From positions 1-22,103 of the forward strand of contig JAILGO010000049.1 in NCBI GenBank assembly GCA_024696725.1: a DNA stretch of 22,103 nucleotides, given 5' to 3'. Of the stretch, positions 1 to 7,075 are shown in pieces (positions within the stretch are counted from its first letter, which is position 1; each line of letters starts with the position of its first letter). The notes beneath the pieces are model-generated. The model ran no database searches. It saw only the letters and a program-made list of their open reading frames with translations, and was not told the DNA's origin. The stretch is from Eubacterium sp. (GTDB lineage Bacteria > Bacillota > Clostridia > Oscillospirales > Acutalibacteraceae). The position numbers and the translations under genes were made by a program.

Positions 1-705
1 GGTTCCCTTGTTTTCAAACCAGAAATCGTCGCCGCTGCCGAAATTTATGCAACCGCAGTTGAAGTTTCCGTAAAGATTGATTACGCCGTTCGTTTCATTT
101 ATAAGCGTACATCCCATACGCGATTCAATAACCGCTCCCTCATAAACAGTCATTATACCTTTGTTTTCGGCTTTTTCGCCCTGCGTAGTAGCGTACGTTC
201 CGCCATCCTCAACGGTAACGGTTCCGTTATTGACCTTGCACATAACCGCAAAGCCGCCGTTTTTAATCTCGATATCGCCGTTATTTGTATCAATATCGGC
301 TTCAAGCGCGCCGCCGTCTGCAACGATAATTTTACCGTTATTGATTATTTTGCCGTTAGGAAGCGGCGGGGTATTCCAGTCGCCTTCAAAAGACGGCCAG
401 AAACTGCCGAACATACCGCCGACTCCGACCGTGAGCGTTACGCCGTCGGCAACCGTAACGACGGTATCGCTGTAATAGTTAATGTGCGTAGAATCATACT
501 GAATTGTGCAGTCGCTGCCGATAGTAAAATCATCAGTAATATTAATACTGTCTACCACCTCTGTTTTGTTAAGCGCAGCGGTAAGTTCTGCTTCATTTGT
601 GACATTGATAGCCTCTCCCGCAAACGCGGTTACCGAGCCCGCAAACAGCAGCTGAAGCAGAAGCGCCGCCGAAAGCATTACCGATAATATTTTTCTTGTT
701 TTCAT
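1..705 (-). CDS. secreted beta-helix-like repeat protein, C-terminus cut by window edge
   Basis: The frame is open from an ATG at 705 (complement) to the window edge, giving 235 codons with no stop. The start follows AAAGGAG with about 8 nt spacing. Residues 1-29 form a classic signal peptide: basic n-region MKTRK, Leu-rich core, and AFA before a likely cleavage site. From about residue 110 the protein has short rungs of the type NNG-x-I-x-V-x-DGG, each followed by a short strand, which resembles right-handed parallel beta-helix or pectate-lyase-like surface proteins. No catalytic motif is visible. It is likely exported and may be cell-surface or extracellular. Any wall anchor or enzymatic domain would lie off the left edge. 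The family is not recognised; secretion is well supported and the fold is inference. Confidence 0.75.
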   Translation of the reverse strand, partial: MKTRKILSVMLSAALLLQLLFAGSVTAFAGEAINVTNEAELTAALNKTEVVDSINITDDFTIGSDCTIQYDSTHINYYSDTVVTVADGVTLTVGVGGMFGSFWPSFEGDWNTPPLPNGKIINNGKIIVADGGALEADIDTNNGDIEIKNGGFAVMCKVNNGTVTVEDGGTYATTQGEKAENKGIMTVYEGAVIESRMGCTLINETNGVINLYGNFNCGCINFGSGDDFWFENKGT

Positions 706-754
706 AATGGTACTCCTTTAAAAAATATTTTTTAAAATGGAATTTGCTGATTTT

Positions 755-783
755 ATAATACCATATAAAGAAACATTATTCAA
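755..783 (-). promoter_or_regulatory. promoter of the secreted repeat protein
   Basis: On the minus strand TTGAAT (783-778), a 17-bp spacer and TATTAT (760-755) form a good sigma-A type promoter about 50 nt upstream of the ATG at 705. The -35 element lies immediately beyond the T-tract of the preceding terminator, so the gene is an independent transcription unit. Confidence 0.55.
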
Positions 784-784
784 T

Positions 785-807
785 AAAAAAAGCGGCTGAG
801 CCGCTTT
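785..807 (-). terminator. rho-independent terminator after the DUF1858 gene
   Basis: A perfect AGCGGC/GCCGCT stem with a 3-nt loop (791-805) is extended by A-T pairs. On the minus strand it is followed by a run of T. It begins only 3-5 nt after the DUF1858 stop codon. Confidence 0.8.
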
Positions 808-809
808 AA

Positions 810-1010
810 TTACTTATTTGCAAGATATGCTTTAATGTCGGCAAGCACCTTATCGCTGTCGATACCGTGTACCATACACGCCTCTTCAAGACTCTCGCCG
901 ATTGAAGCCGGACAGCCTACGCAGTGCATTCCGCTCTGCATTAATACCGTTGCAATTCCTCTGTCATACTGAAGCATTTCGCCCATTGTTGTAGCCTTTG
1001 TGATTTCCAT
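810..1010 (-). CDS. DUF1858 small redox-disulfide domain protein
   Basis: This 66-aa protein matches the DUF1858 / 'hybrid cluster protein-associated redox disulfide' domain. It begins MEITKATTMGEML, has a 'G-M-H-C-V-G-C' motif with C30 and C33, and contains an E-S-L-E-E-A segment typical of the family. The usual family size is about 60-70 aa, so this is a complete stand-alone domain. The CxxC pair suggests a thiol/disulfide role, but no specific partner is established. The start at 1010 has a strong AAGGAGG about 9 nt upstream. The gene is monocistronic, with its own promoter (1045-1073) and terminator (785-807). No hybrid-cluster protein or nitroreductase gene is nearby, so the partner, if any, is elsewhere. 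Confidence 0.85.
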   Translation of the reverse strand: MEITKATTMGEMLQYDRGIATVLMQSGMHCVGCPASIGESLEEACMVHGIDSDKVLADIKAYLANK

Positions 1011-1044
1011 AGCTGCGCCTCCTTATATATTTTATGCAGTGAAT

Positions 1045-1073
1045 ATGTTATCACATTAATTATTTTATGTCAA
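1045..1073 (-). promoter_or_regulatory. promoter of the DUF1858 gene
   Basis: On the minus strand a consensus TTGACA (1073-1068), a 17-bp spacer and TAACAT (1050-1045) lie about 35 nt upstream of the ATG. It is back to back with the DUF1846 promoter at 1098-1126. Confidence 0.6.
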
Positions 1074-1097
1074 GGTGAGAAAAATATAATTTTGATA

Positions 1098-1126
1098 TTG
1101 AAAATGTCGGTTATTAGTGTTACAAT
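1098..1126 (+). promoter_or_regulatory. promoter of the DUF1846 gene
   Basis: TTGAAA (1098-1103), a 17-bp spacer and TACAAT (1121-1126). The expected transcription start, near 1133, falls on the upstream in-frame GTG. This supports the ATG at 1160 as the real translation start. Confidence 0.6.
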
Positions 1127-1159
1127 ATATAGGTGAATTTTTTAAAAGAGGACAGTATT

Positions 1160-2623
1160 ATGTACAAGATAGGCTTCGATAACGACAAATACAAATCAAT
1201 GCAGTCCGAGCGTATCCGTGAAAGAATAGGAGAGTTCGGCGGCAAGCTCTACCTTGAATTCGGCGGCAAGCTTTTCGACGATTATCACGCGTCGAGAGTT
1301 CTTCCCGGCTTCCAGCCCGACAGTAAGCTTCAGATGCTTCTTCAGCTTAAGGACGACGCCGAGGTAGTAGTAGTTATCTCCGCTCAGGATATCGAAAAGT
1401 CCAAGCTCCGCGGTGACCTCGGAATCACATACGACGACGACGTGGTTCGTCTTATCCGCGAATTCACCGACATCGGTCTTATGGTCGGAAGCGTCGTGCT
1501 TACAAAATACGCTCCGAGCGAAAAGGTACAGGGCTTTGAGGAGAGAATGAAAAAGCTCGGCTACCCCGTATATCACCACTACGTAATCGAGGGTTATCCG
1601 TCAAGAATAGATAAGATAGTAAGCGACGAGGGCTACGGAAAGAACGATTATATCGAAACGACGAGAAAGCTCGTCGTAATTACCGCGCCCGGTCCGGGAA
1701 GCGGAAAAATGGCGACCTGTCTTTCACAGCTTTATCACGAAAACAAGCGCGGAATCAAGGCGGGTTACGCTAAATTCGAGACCTTCCCTATCTGGAACAT
1801 TCCGCTTAAGCATCCCGTTAACCTCGCTTATGAGGCGGCTACGGCTGACCTTAACGACGTAAATATGATAGACCCGTGGCATCTTGAGGCTTACGGAAAA
1901 ACGACGGTTAACTATAACCGCGACGTTGAAATCTTCCCCGTGCTCAAGGCGACCTTTGATAAGATTTACGGCGAATGTCCGTATAAGTCGCCGACGGATA
2001 TGGGCGTTAATATGGCAGGCAACTGCATTATCGACGACGACGCGTGCTGCGAGGCTTCGAAGCAGGAAATTATAAGAAGATACTTTACCGCACTCTGCGC
2101 TAACGCGAAAAACGCGAGAAACAGCGATGAAATATACAAGCTTGAGCTTCTTATGAAGCAGGCGGGAATCGCCGTTGATTACAGAAAATGCACGTCTAAA
2201 GCGAGAGCGCTTGCAAGAGAAACGAGACGTCCCGCCGCCGCTATTGAGCTTAACGACGGCACTTTAATCACGGGTAAGACGACGGAGCTTCTCGGCTGCT
2301 CGTCGGCAATGCTTCTCAACGCGCTCAAGCACCTTGCGGGAATTGACGACAGTATTCACCTTATCAACCCCGAGGTTATCAAGCCCGTACAGAAGCTTAA
2401 GGTAGGCTATCTCGGAAGCAAAAACCCGAGGCTACATACCGACGAAACGCTTCTTGCGCTTTCAATCTCGGCAGTTACCGACGAAAACGCGGCTAACGCG
2501 CTCGCTCAGTTAAAGAATCTTAAGTATACCGAAATGCACACGACGGTTATGCTCAACGAGGTTGACTCCTCGGTACTTAAAAAAATCGGCGTACGCGTAA
2601 CCTGCGACCCGAAGAACAAATAA
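1160..2623 (+). CDS. DUF1846 (UPF0371) family protein
   Basis: This 487-aa protein belongs to the DUF1846/UPF0371 family of Firmicutes and Bacteroidetes, whose biochemical function is not established. The hallmark opening runs MYKIGFDNDKY, then FGGKLYLEFGGKLFDDYHA (about residues 26-45), then a conserved 'VVITAPGPGSGKMATCLSQ' segment near residues 173-191. That segment resembles a phosphate-binding loop, although the family is not a standard P-loop NTPase as far as I know. Length is typical of the family. I prefer ATG 1160 over an in-frame GTG at 1133: AGAGGA lies 7 nt before the ATG, the -10 box ends at 1126, and homologues begin with the KIGFD sequence. It is monocistronic and ends before the bidirectional terminator at 2690-2723. 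Confidence 0.9.
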   Translation: MYKIGFDNDKYKSMQSERIRERIGEFGGKLYLEFGGKLFDDYHASRVLPGFQPDSKLQMLLQLKDDAEVVVVISAQDIEKSKLRGDLGITYDDDVVRLIREFTDIGLMVGSVVLTKYAPSEKVQGFEERMKKLGYPVYHHYVIEGYPSRIDKIVSDEGYGKNDYIETTRKLVVITAPGPGSGKMATCLSQLYHENKRGIKAGYAKFETFPIWNIPLKHPVNLAYEAATADLNDVNMIDPWHLEAYGKTTVNYNRDVEIFPVLKATFDKIYGECPYKSPTDMGVNMAGNCIIDDDACCEASKQEIIRRYFTALCANAKNARNSDEIYKLELLMKQAGIAVDYRKCTSKARALARETRRPAAAIELNDGTLITGKTTELLGCSSAMLLNALKHLAGIDDSIHLINPEVIKPVQKLKVGYLGSKNPRLHTDETLLALSISAVTDENAANALAQLKNLKYTEMHTTVMLNEVDSSVLKKIGVRVTCDPKNK

Positions 2624-2630
2624 AAGCAGC

Positions 2631-2668
2631 CTCCCCTGTCTAAAGGGAGACGAGCCGAAGCTACGGCT
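2631..2668. repeat. degenerate REP-like double hairpin
   Basis: Two small inverted repeats lie just after the DUF1846 stop. CTCCC/GGGAG (2631-2635 with 2645-2649) encloses a 9-nt loop, and AGCCG/CGGCT (2653-2657 with 2664-2668) encloses a 6-nt loop. The layout resembles dispersed intergenic palindromes of the 'CTCCCCTGT...AGGGGAG' kind that I recall from gut Clostridia genomes. Only one copy is in this window, so membership in a repeat family is inference. Confidence 0.35.
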
Positions 2669-2689
2669 TTTCATTGAGAAAATCAAAAA

Positions 2690-2723
2690 GGCGGCTGAGT
2701 ATTAATTCAGCCGTCTTCTTTTT
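2690..2723. terminator. bidirectional terminator between convergent DUF1846 and dtxR-like genes
   Basis: GGCGGCTGA (2690-2698) pairs with TCAGCCGTC (2707-2715) with one G-T pair and an 8-nt loop. TTCTTTTTT follows on the plus strand. On the minus strand the stem is followed by TTTTTGATTTT, so it can serve both convergent genes. Confidence 0.75.
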
Positions 2724-2747
2724 AACGCGATTCAGCGGGAGCCGTTT

Positions 2748-3116
2748 TTATTTTTTCTCTTTAAGGTGTTTTTTTATTGCTTTAAAGGTTTTATCGCTGA
2801 TAAAATGCTCAACTCTGCAGGCGTCCTCGCTTGCAGTTTTTTTGTCAACGCCGAGCATTACGAAAACCTCGGTAAGAATTGTATGACGCTCGTAAATTCT
2901 CTCAGCCTGCTTTCTGCCCTCGGCGGTCAGCGAGATATTTCCCGTATCGTCGACGGTTACAAGAGCGTTTTTTTCGAGCAGGCTGATTCCTCTCGTAACC
3001 GAGGGCTTCGCGAAGCCCATGTGTCTGCTGACATCTATTTTTCTTACGCTGTCGCTTTTCTGTGACAGGACATATATTGATTCAAGATACATTTCAGAAG
3101 ATTCTCTGTTATCCAT
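2748..3116 (-). CDS. DtxR/MntR-family metal-dependent transcription regulator
   Basis: This 122-aa protein has the N-terminal winged helix and dimerisation domain of the DtxR family but no C-terminal SH3-like domain, so it has MntR-like length. The recognition helix contains 'GFAKPSVTR' (about 34-42). Metal ligands resemble iron-type DtxR/IdeR: M9 in 'SSEMYLE' (DtxR Met10), H78 (DtxR His79), and C100-x2-E103-H104 (DtxR Cys102, Glu105, His106). Manganese-type MntR has Asp where this protein has Met9. It is divergent from feoAB, 131 nt apart, and very likely represses the iron-uptake operon when Fe2+ is abundant. The start has GGGGTGAT upstream, and the promoter is at 3138-3166. The iron specificity is inferred from ligands and context. 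Autoregulation is possible but no clear operator is seen. Confidence 0.88.
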   Translation of the reverse strand: MDNRESSEMYLESIYVLSQKSDSVRKIDVSRHMGFAKPSVTRGISLLEKNALVTVDDTGNISLTAEGRKQAERIYERHTILTEVFVMLGVDKKTASEDACRVEHFISDKTFKAIKKHLKEKK

Positions 3117-3137
3117 AATATCACCCCGATTAGATTT

Positions 3138-3166
3138 ATATTACCACATATATTTTCCGTTTTCAA
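3138..3166 (-). promoter_or_regulatory. promoter of the dtxR-like gene
   Basis: On the minus strand TTGAAA (3166-3161), 17 bp and TAATAT (3143-3138), about 22 nt upstream of the ATG at 3116. Confidence 0.55.
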
Positions 3167-3187
3167 GGTATTATGCAATTATACATA

Positions 3188-3215
3188 TTGTTTTAATTAT
3201 TTAATATGTTATAAT
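3188..3215 (+). promoter_or_regulatory. extended -10 promoter of the feoAB operon
   Basis: TTGTTT (3188-3193), 16 bp, then an exact TATAAT (3210-3215) preceded by TGT, which makes an extended -10. The spacer contains a near-palindrome, TTAATTATTTAA (3193-3204, 10 of 12 symmetric positions). It could be a repressor operator, but it is AT-rich and weak evidence. Confidence 0.6.
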
Positions 3216-3247
3216 GGGGATATATTAATAAAAAGGCAGTACGGAAA

Positions 3248-5593
3248 ATGAAACTATCTCAGCTTGAAGCAGGACAGACAGGTATTATCGAAGGCGTAGG
3301 CGGAGAGGGCGCTTTAAGACAGCACTTTCTCGATATGGGCGTTATTCCCGGCGCGGAGATAACGCTTGTTAAATACGCTCCGATGGGCGACCCGGGAGAA
3401 TACCGTATACACGGTTACGAGCTTACGCTCAGAAACGCGGACGCGGATAATATTGATATAACCAGAATAGCGCACGCTACCGAGAAGCAAAGCGAGGAGC
3501 AGAGACACAGAGTCGCGCATCCCGGCTTCGGCGAGGAGGGAAAATACCACACCAAAGCCGAAGAAAATCCGCTTCCCGAGGGTACGGTACTCAGCTTCGC
3601 GCTTGCGGGTAATCAGAACTGCGGAAAGACGACGCTCTTTAATCAGCTCACCGGCTCTAATCAGCATATCGGTAATTTCCCCGGAGTTACCGTCGACAGA
3701 AAGAGCGGTGAAATTAAGGGCTACGGCGACACCGAAGTAGTCGACCTTCCCGGTATCTATTCCCTTTCGCCATATACTAACGAGGAAATAGTTTCAAGAG
3801 AGTACATACTTTACGAAAAGCCTAAAGCGATTATCAATATCGTCGACGCTACCGCGATAGAGAGAAACCTTTATCTTACGATGCAGCTTATGGAGCTTGA
3901 AATCCCGATGGTTCTCGCTCTCAATATGATGGACGAGGTAAGAGGAAACGGCGGCTCGGTTCTTATAAACGAGATGGAGGACGCGCTCGGAATCCCCGTA
4001 GTTCCTATTTCCGCCTCTAAAAACGAGGGCGTTAAGGAGCTTGTAAAGCACGCGGTCCACATTGCTAAATATCAGGAAAAGCCGAGGCGGTACGATTTCT
4101 GCGACGAAAACGACCACAACGGCGCCGTACACAGATGCCTTCACGGTATAATGCACCTTATAGAGGACCACGCGAAAAAGGCGGATATACCCGTCCGCTT
4201 CGCCGCTACGAAGCTTATCGAGGGCGACGAAAGGGTTATGAAGGCGCTTGAGCTCGACGAAAACGAAGCAGAATTCGTAGAACATATTATTACTCAGATG
4301 GAGGAGGAGCGCGGACTCGACAGGGCGGCGGCTATAGCCGATATGCGCTTTGCATTTATTAAAAAGCTCGTAAGCCTCTGCGTAGTCAAGCCGAAGGAGA
4401 GCAAAGAGCGCGAGCGCAGTAAAAAAATCGACACCGTGCTTACGGGAAAATATACCGCTATTCCCTCTTTTATCGCCATAATGGGACTTATCTTCTGGCT
4501 GACCTTCGGGGTTATAGGAAGCTTCCTTCAGGGACTGCTTGAAAGCGGAATAGACTTTCTTGCAAAATCGGTTGACTCCGTGCTCATTTCATGGAACACC
4601 AACGAGCTCGTGCGCTCGCTGATAACCGACGGTGTTTTCGGCGGCGTAGGAAGTGTACTCAGCTTTATACCTATTATCGTTATTCTCTTTTTCTTCCTTT
4701 CGCTTTTAGAGGACACGGGATATATGGCAAGAATTGCCTTCGTTGTCGACAAGCCGCTCAGAAAGCTTGGTCTTTCGGGACGCAGTATAGTGCCTATGCT
4801 TATCGGCTTCGGCTGCTCGGTACCCGGAGTTATGAGCTGCCGTACTCTTCCCTCCTCCCGCGACAGAAAAATGACAATTCTTCTCATACCGTTTATGAGC
4901 TGTACGGCGAAGCTTCCGATTTACGCGCTGTTTTCCTCGCTGTTCTTCCCGAAGCACTCAGCGCTCGTAATGGTATTTCTCTACGCCTTCGGAATAGTAA
5001 TGGGAATTATTACCGCGATTGTATCAAAGGCGACCTCGTTCAAGGGCGAGGCTGTACCTTTCGTTATGGAGCTTCCGAATTACCGTATGCCGAGCGCAAA
5101 GAACATACTTCAGCTTCTCTGGGAAAAGTCAAAGGACTTTATAACGAGAGCGTTTACGGTAATCTTTATAGCGTCGATAGTAATCTGGTTCTTAAGGACC
5201 TTCAATTTCCATCTTGAAATGGTAACAAATTCAAAGGACAGTATTCTCGCCACCGTTTCGGGAATAATGGCGCCGCTTTTCAGACCTCTCGGCTTCGGAG
5301 ACTGGAGAATAGCGACCTCGCTTATCACGGGCTTTATGGCTAAGGAAAGCGTCGTTTCGACCCTTTCCGTTCTCTTCGGCGGAACGGCGGGAATCGCTTC
5401 AGCGCTCACTCCCGCGGCGGCTGTATCGCTTCTCGTTTTCTGTCTTCTTTATACTCCCTGCGTTGCGGCAATAGCGGCGGTTAAGCGCGAGCTCGGCGTA
5501 AAATGGGCTCTCGGAATAGTAGTATTCCAGTGCGCCGTGGCGTGGCTTTGCTCGGGAGCGGTTTATGCGGCGGCGTCCGTAATTTTCAGGTGA
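3248..5593 (+). CDS. feoB: FeoA-FeoB fusion ferrous iron transporter
   Basis: This 781-aa protein joins an N-terminal FeoA SH3-like domain (about 1-75, MKLSQLEAGQTGII...LDMGVIPG) to a full FeoB. A charged linker (about 76-112) is followed by the GTPase domain: G1 GNQNCGKT (121-128), G3 DLPG (166-169), G4 NMMD (226-229) and G5 SAS (255-257). The polytopic membrane permease (about 425-781) contains the Cys-bearing gate segments GFGCSVPG and SCTAKLP. It imports Fe2+ across the cytoplasmic membrane under anaerobic conditions. FeoA normally is a separate ~75-aa protein that modulates FeoB; fusion is known in some Clostridia and Bacteroidetes. ATG 3248 has only a weak purine tract upstream, but FeoA homology starts at this Met. 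It heads a four-gene operon, and a divergent DtxR-type regulator suggests iron repression. Confidence 0.97.
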   Translation: MKLSQLEAGQTGIIEGVGGEGALRQHFLDMGVIPGAEITLVKYAPMGDPGEYRIHGYELTLRNADADNIDITRIAHATEKQSEEQRHRVAHPGFGEEGKYHTKAEENPLPEGTVLSFALAGNQNCGKTTLFNQLTGSNQHIGNFPGVTVDRKSGEIKGYGDTEVVDLPGIYSLSPYTNEEIVSREYILYEKPKAIINIVDATAIERNLYLTMQLMELEIPMVLALNMMDEVRGNGGSVLINEMEDALGIPVVPISASKNEGVKELVKHAVHIAKYQEKPRRYDFCDENDHNGAVHRCLHGIMHLIEDHAKKADIPVRFAATKLIEGDERVMKALELDENEAEFVEHIITQMEEERGLDRAAAIADMRFAFIKKLVSLCVVKPKESKERERSKKIDTVLTGKYTAIPSFIAIMGLIFWLTFGVIGSFLQGLLESGIDFLAKSVDSVLISWNTNELVRSLITDGVFGGVGSVLSFIPIIVILFFFLSLLEDTGYMARIAFVVDKPLRKLGLSGRSIVPMLIGFGCSVPGVMSCRTLPSSRDRKMTILLIPFMSCTAKLPIYALFSSLFFPKHSALVMVFLYAFGIVMGIITAIVSKATSFKGEAVPFVMELPNYRMPSAKNILQLLWEKSKDFITRAFTVIFIASIVIWFLRTFNFHLEMVTNSKDSILATVSGIMAPLFRPLGFGDWRIATSLITGFMAKESVVSTLSVLFGGTAGIASALTPAAAVSLLVFCLLYTPCVAAIAAVKRELGVKWALGIVVFQCAVAWLCSGAVYAAASVIFR

Positions 5594-5597
5594 TTTA

Positions 5598-6767
5598 ATG
5601 ACGGAAATAATAATATCTTTATTCAATAAAAAAAGCCGCCGTTTCGGCGGAAGTCGCGAGGGCTACCCCGTACTCAGCGGAATTACGGGATTAATCTTAA
5701 ACGCGCTTTTATGTATATTCAAGCTGACGGTCGGCGGGCTTTCGGGTTCGGTTGCAATAATAGGCGACGGACTTAACAATCTCTCTGACGCGGCGACAAA
5801 CGCCGTTACGATTACGGGCGCGCGCCTTTCGGCTAAAGAAGGCGACAGAGAGCACCCCTTCGGTCACGGACGGATTGAGTATATCACGGCGCTGATTGTC
5901 ACCTTCTCGATTTTTATTATGAGCTTTGAGCTCGGCAAGAGCTCGGTAGAGAAGATTATTCATCCCTCGACGGTAAGCTTCAGCCCGTTTTATCTTATCG
6001 TTCCCGGCGCTGCCGTACTCGTTAAGCTCTGGATGGCGTACTTTAACGGAAAGCTCTATAAGCTCAGCGACAATCTCAGTCTTAAAGCCGTAAGGCAGGA
6101 CAGTCTTAACGACTGTATCACTACCATGCTTTCGGCTGCGGCACTTATAATTTCTCATTTTTTAAAGACGACGGTTGCCGACGGAATTATCGGAATCATC
6201 GTAGCGGTTATCGTACTGTTTTCGGGCGTATCGCTTCTTAAGGAAATAATCAATCCCCTTCTCGGCGAGCCGCCGACCAGGGAGCTTACCGACGAAATAA
6301 AAGCTATAATTATGTCGGAGCCGCTCGTTACGGGCGTTCACGACCTCATAGTTCACAGCTACGGCGCAGAGAATAAAATCGCTTCGGCGCACGCCGAGGT
6401 TCCCGCCGACTCGGATATAGTCGAGGTCCACGACGCGATAGACAGAGCGGAAAGAAAAATAAAAGAAAAGCTCGGTATAATAATGTGTATTCATATCGAC
6501 CCTGTAAAAAGCGGCGACTCCGAGCTTGACGGCTTAAAGAGAAGAGCCGAAGCCGTAATAAAAAAATACGATTCCTCCTTTACCTTCCACGATTTCAGAT
6601 TCATTGAGCGGTACGGGAAGGAATGTATCTCTTTCGACGTGGTCGTTCCCTTTGAATCTGAAAAGGACAACGGCGAAATAAGGAACGAGCTTATCGGAAT
6701 ACTAAGCGCCGAATTCCCCGAATACCCGCTCGACATAACGGTTGAGCACTCATATACAGGAGAATGA
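5598..6767 (+). CDS. cation diffusion facilitator (CDF) family metal exporter
   Basis: This 389-aa integral membrane protein has about six TM segments in residues 24-225 followed by an extended cytoplasmic domain. The metal site in TM2 reads D57-GLN-N61 (with D64 nearby), and TM5 carries D168-SLN-D172. The loop 'HPFGHGRIEYI' (86-96) is typical of CDF proteins. An Asn in place of the second TM2 Asp is, as I recall, found in Mn2+/Fe2+-type CDFs such as the MneP/MneS group, which fits the iron context. It probably exports Fe2+ or Mn2+ in exchange for protons. The start lies 4 nt after the feoB stop with AGGTGA overlapping that stop, so it is co-transcribed. Substrate is inference, and a zinc exporter is the alternative. 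The C-terminal region (about 225-389) is longer than a single CDF cytoplasmic domain. Confidence 0.88.
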   Translation: MTEIIISLFNKKSRRFGGSREGYPVLSGITGLILNALLCIFKLTVGGLSGSVAIIGDGLNNLSDAATNAVTITGARLSAKEGDREHPFGHGRIEYITALIVTFSIFIMSFELGKSSVEKIIHPSTVSFSPFYLIVPGAAVLVKLWMAYFNGKLYKLSDNLSLKAVRQDSLNDCITTMLSAAALIISHFLKTTVADGIIGIIVAVIVLFSGVSLLKEIINPLLGEPPTRELTDEIKAIIMSEPLVTGVHDLIVHSYGAENKIASAHAEVPADSDIVEVHDAIDRAERKIKEKLGIIMCIHIDPVKSGDSELDGLKRRAEAVIKKYDSSFTFHDFRFIERYGKECISFDVVVPFESEKDNGEIRNELIGILSAEFPEYPLDITVEHSYTGE

Positions 6768-6768
6768 T

Positions 6769-7074
6769 ATGGCTTCAACAAAAGATTATCTTAACTACAT
6801 TTTGGAACAGCTTTCGGACCTTGACGGGGTTACCTACAGGGCTATGATGGGCGAATATATAATTTACTATGAGGGTAAGGTTATAGGCGGAATTTACGAC
6901 AACAGATTTTTGGTTAAACCCGTTAAATCCGCCGTTGAGCTTATGCCTGACGCGCAGTATGAACTTCCGTACGATGGAGCAAAGGAAATGCTTTTGGCAG
7001 ACGCGGATAATAAAGATTTATTAAACGAATTAATCCCCGCGGTAGCCGCCGAACTGCCCGAAAAGAGAAAGTAA
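6769..7074 (+). CDS. TfoX N-terminal-domain protein
   Basis: This 101-aa protein is a single TfoX/Sxy N-terminal domain. The motif 'YRAMMGEYIIYYEGKVIGGI' (about 24-43) is the family's Met-Met-Gly-Glu-Tyr signature, followed by 'NRFLVKPV' and 'YELPYDGAKEMLL'. In Gammaproteobacteria the TfoX N-domain belongs to a competence regulator. In Firmicutes stand-alone copies are common and have no established function. I chose ATG 6769 because AGGAGA lies 5-6 nt upstream and homologues start MASTKDYL. A TTG at 6742 would extend it into the CDF gene with no ribosome binding site. It begins 1 nt after the CDF stop and ends 1 nt before the GNAT gene, so it is an operon member. Function in metal biology is not implied by the sequence. 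Confidence 0.9.
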   Translation: MASTKDYLNYILEQLSDLDGVTYRAMMGEYIIYYEGKVIGGIYDNRFLVKPVKSAVELMPDAQYELPYDGAKEMLLADADNKDLLNELIPAVAAELPEKRK

Positions 7075-7075
7075 T

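Noticed and set aside
161..687. Two plus-strand open frames opposite the left-edge gene
   Set aside because: They are antisense shadows of the secreted protein, with no ribosome binding sites and low-complexity translations.
1133..1159. Upstream GTG start for the DUF1846 gene
   Set aside because: It lies at the expected transcription start and has no ribosome binding site, while ATG 1160 has one.
3117..3247. A Fur or DtxR box in the dtxR-feoAB intergenic region
   Set aside because: Only an AT-rich near-palindrome in the feo promoter spacer was found; nothing close to a consensus operator.
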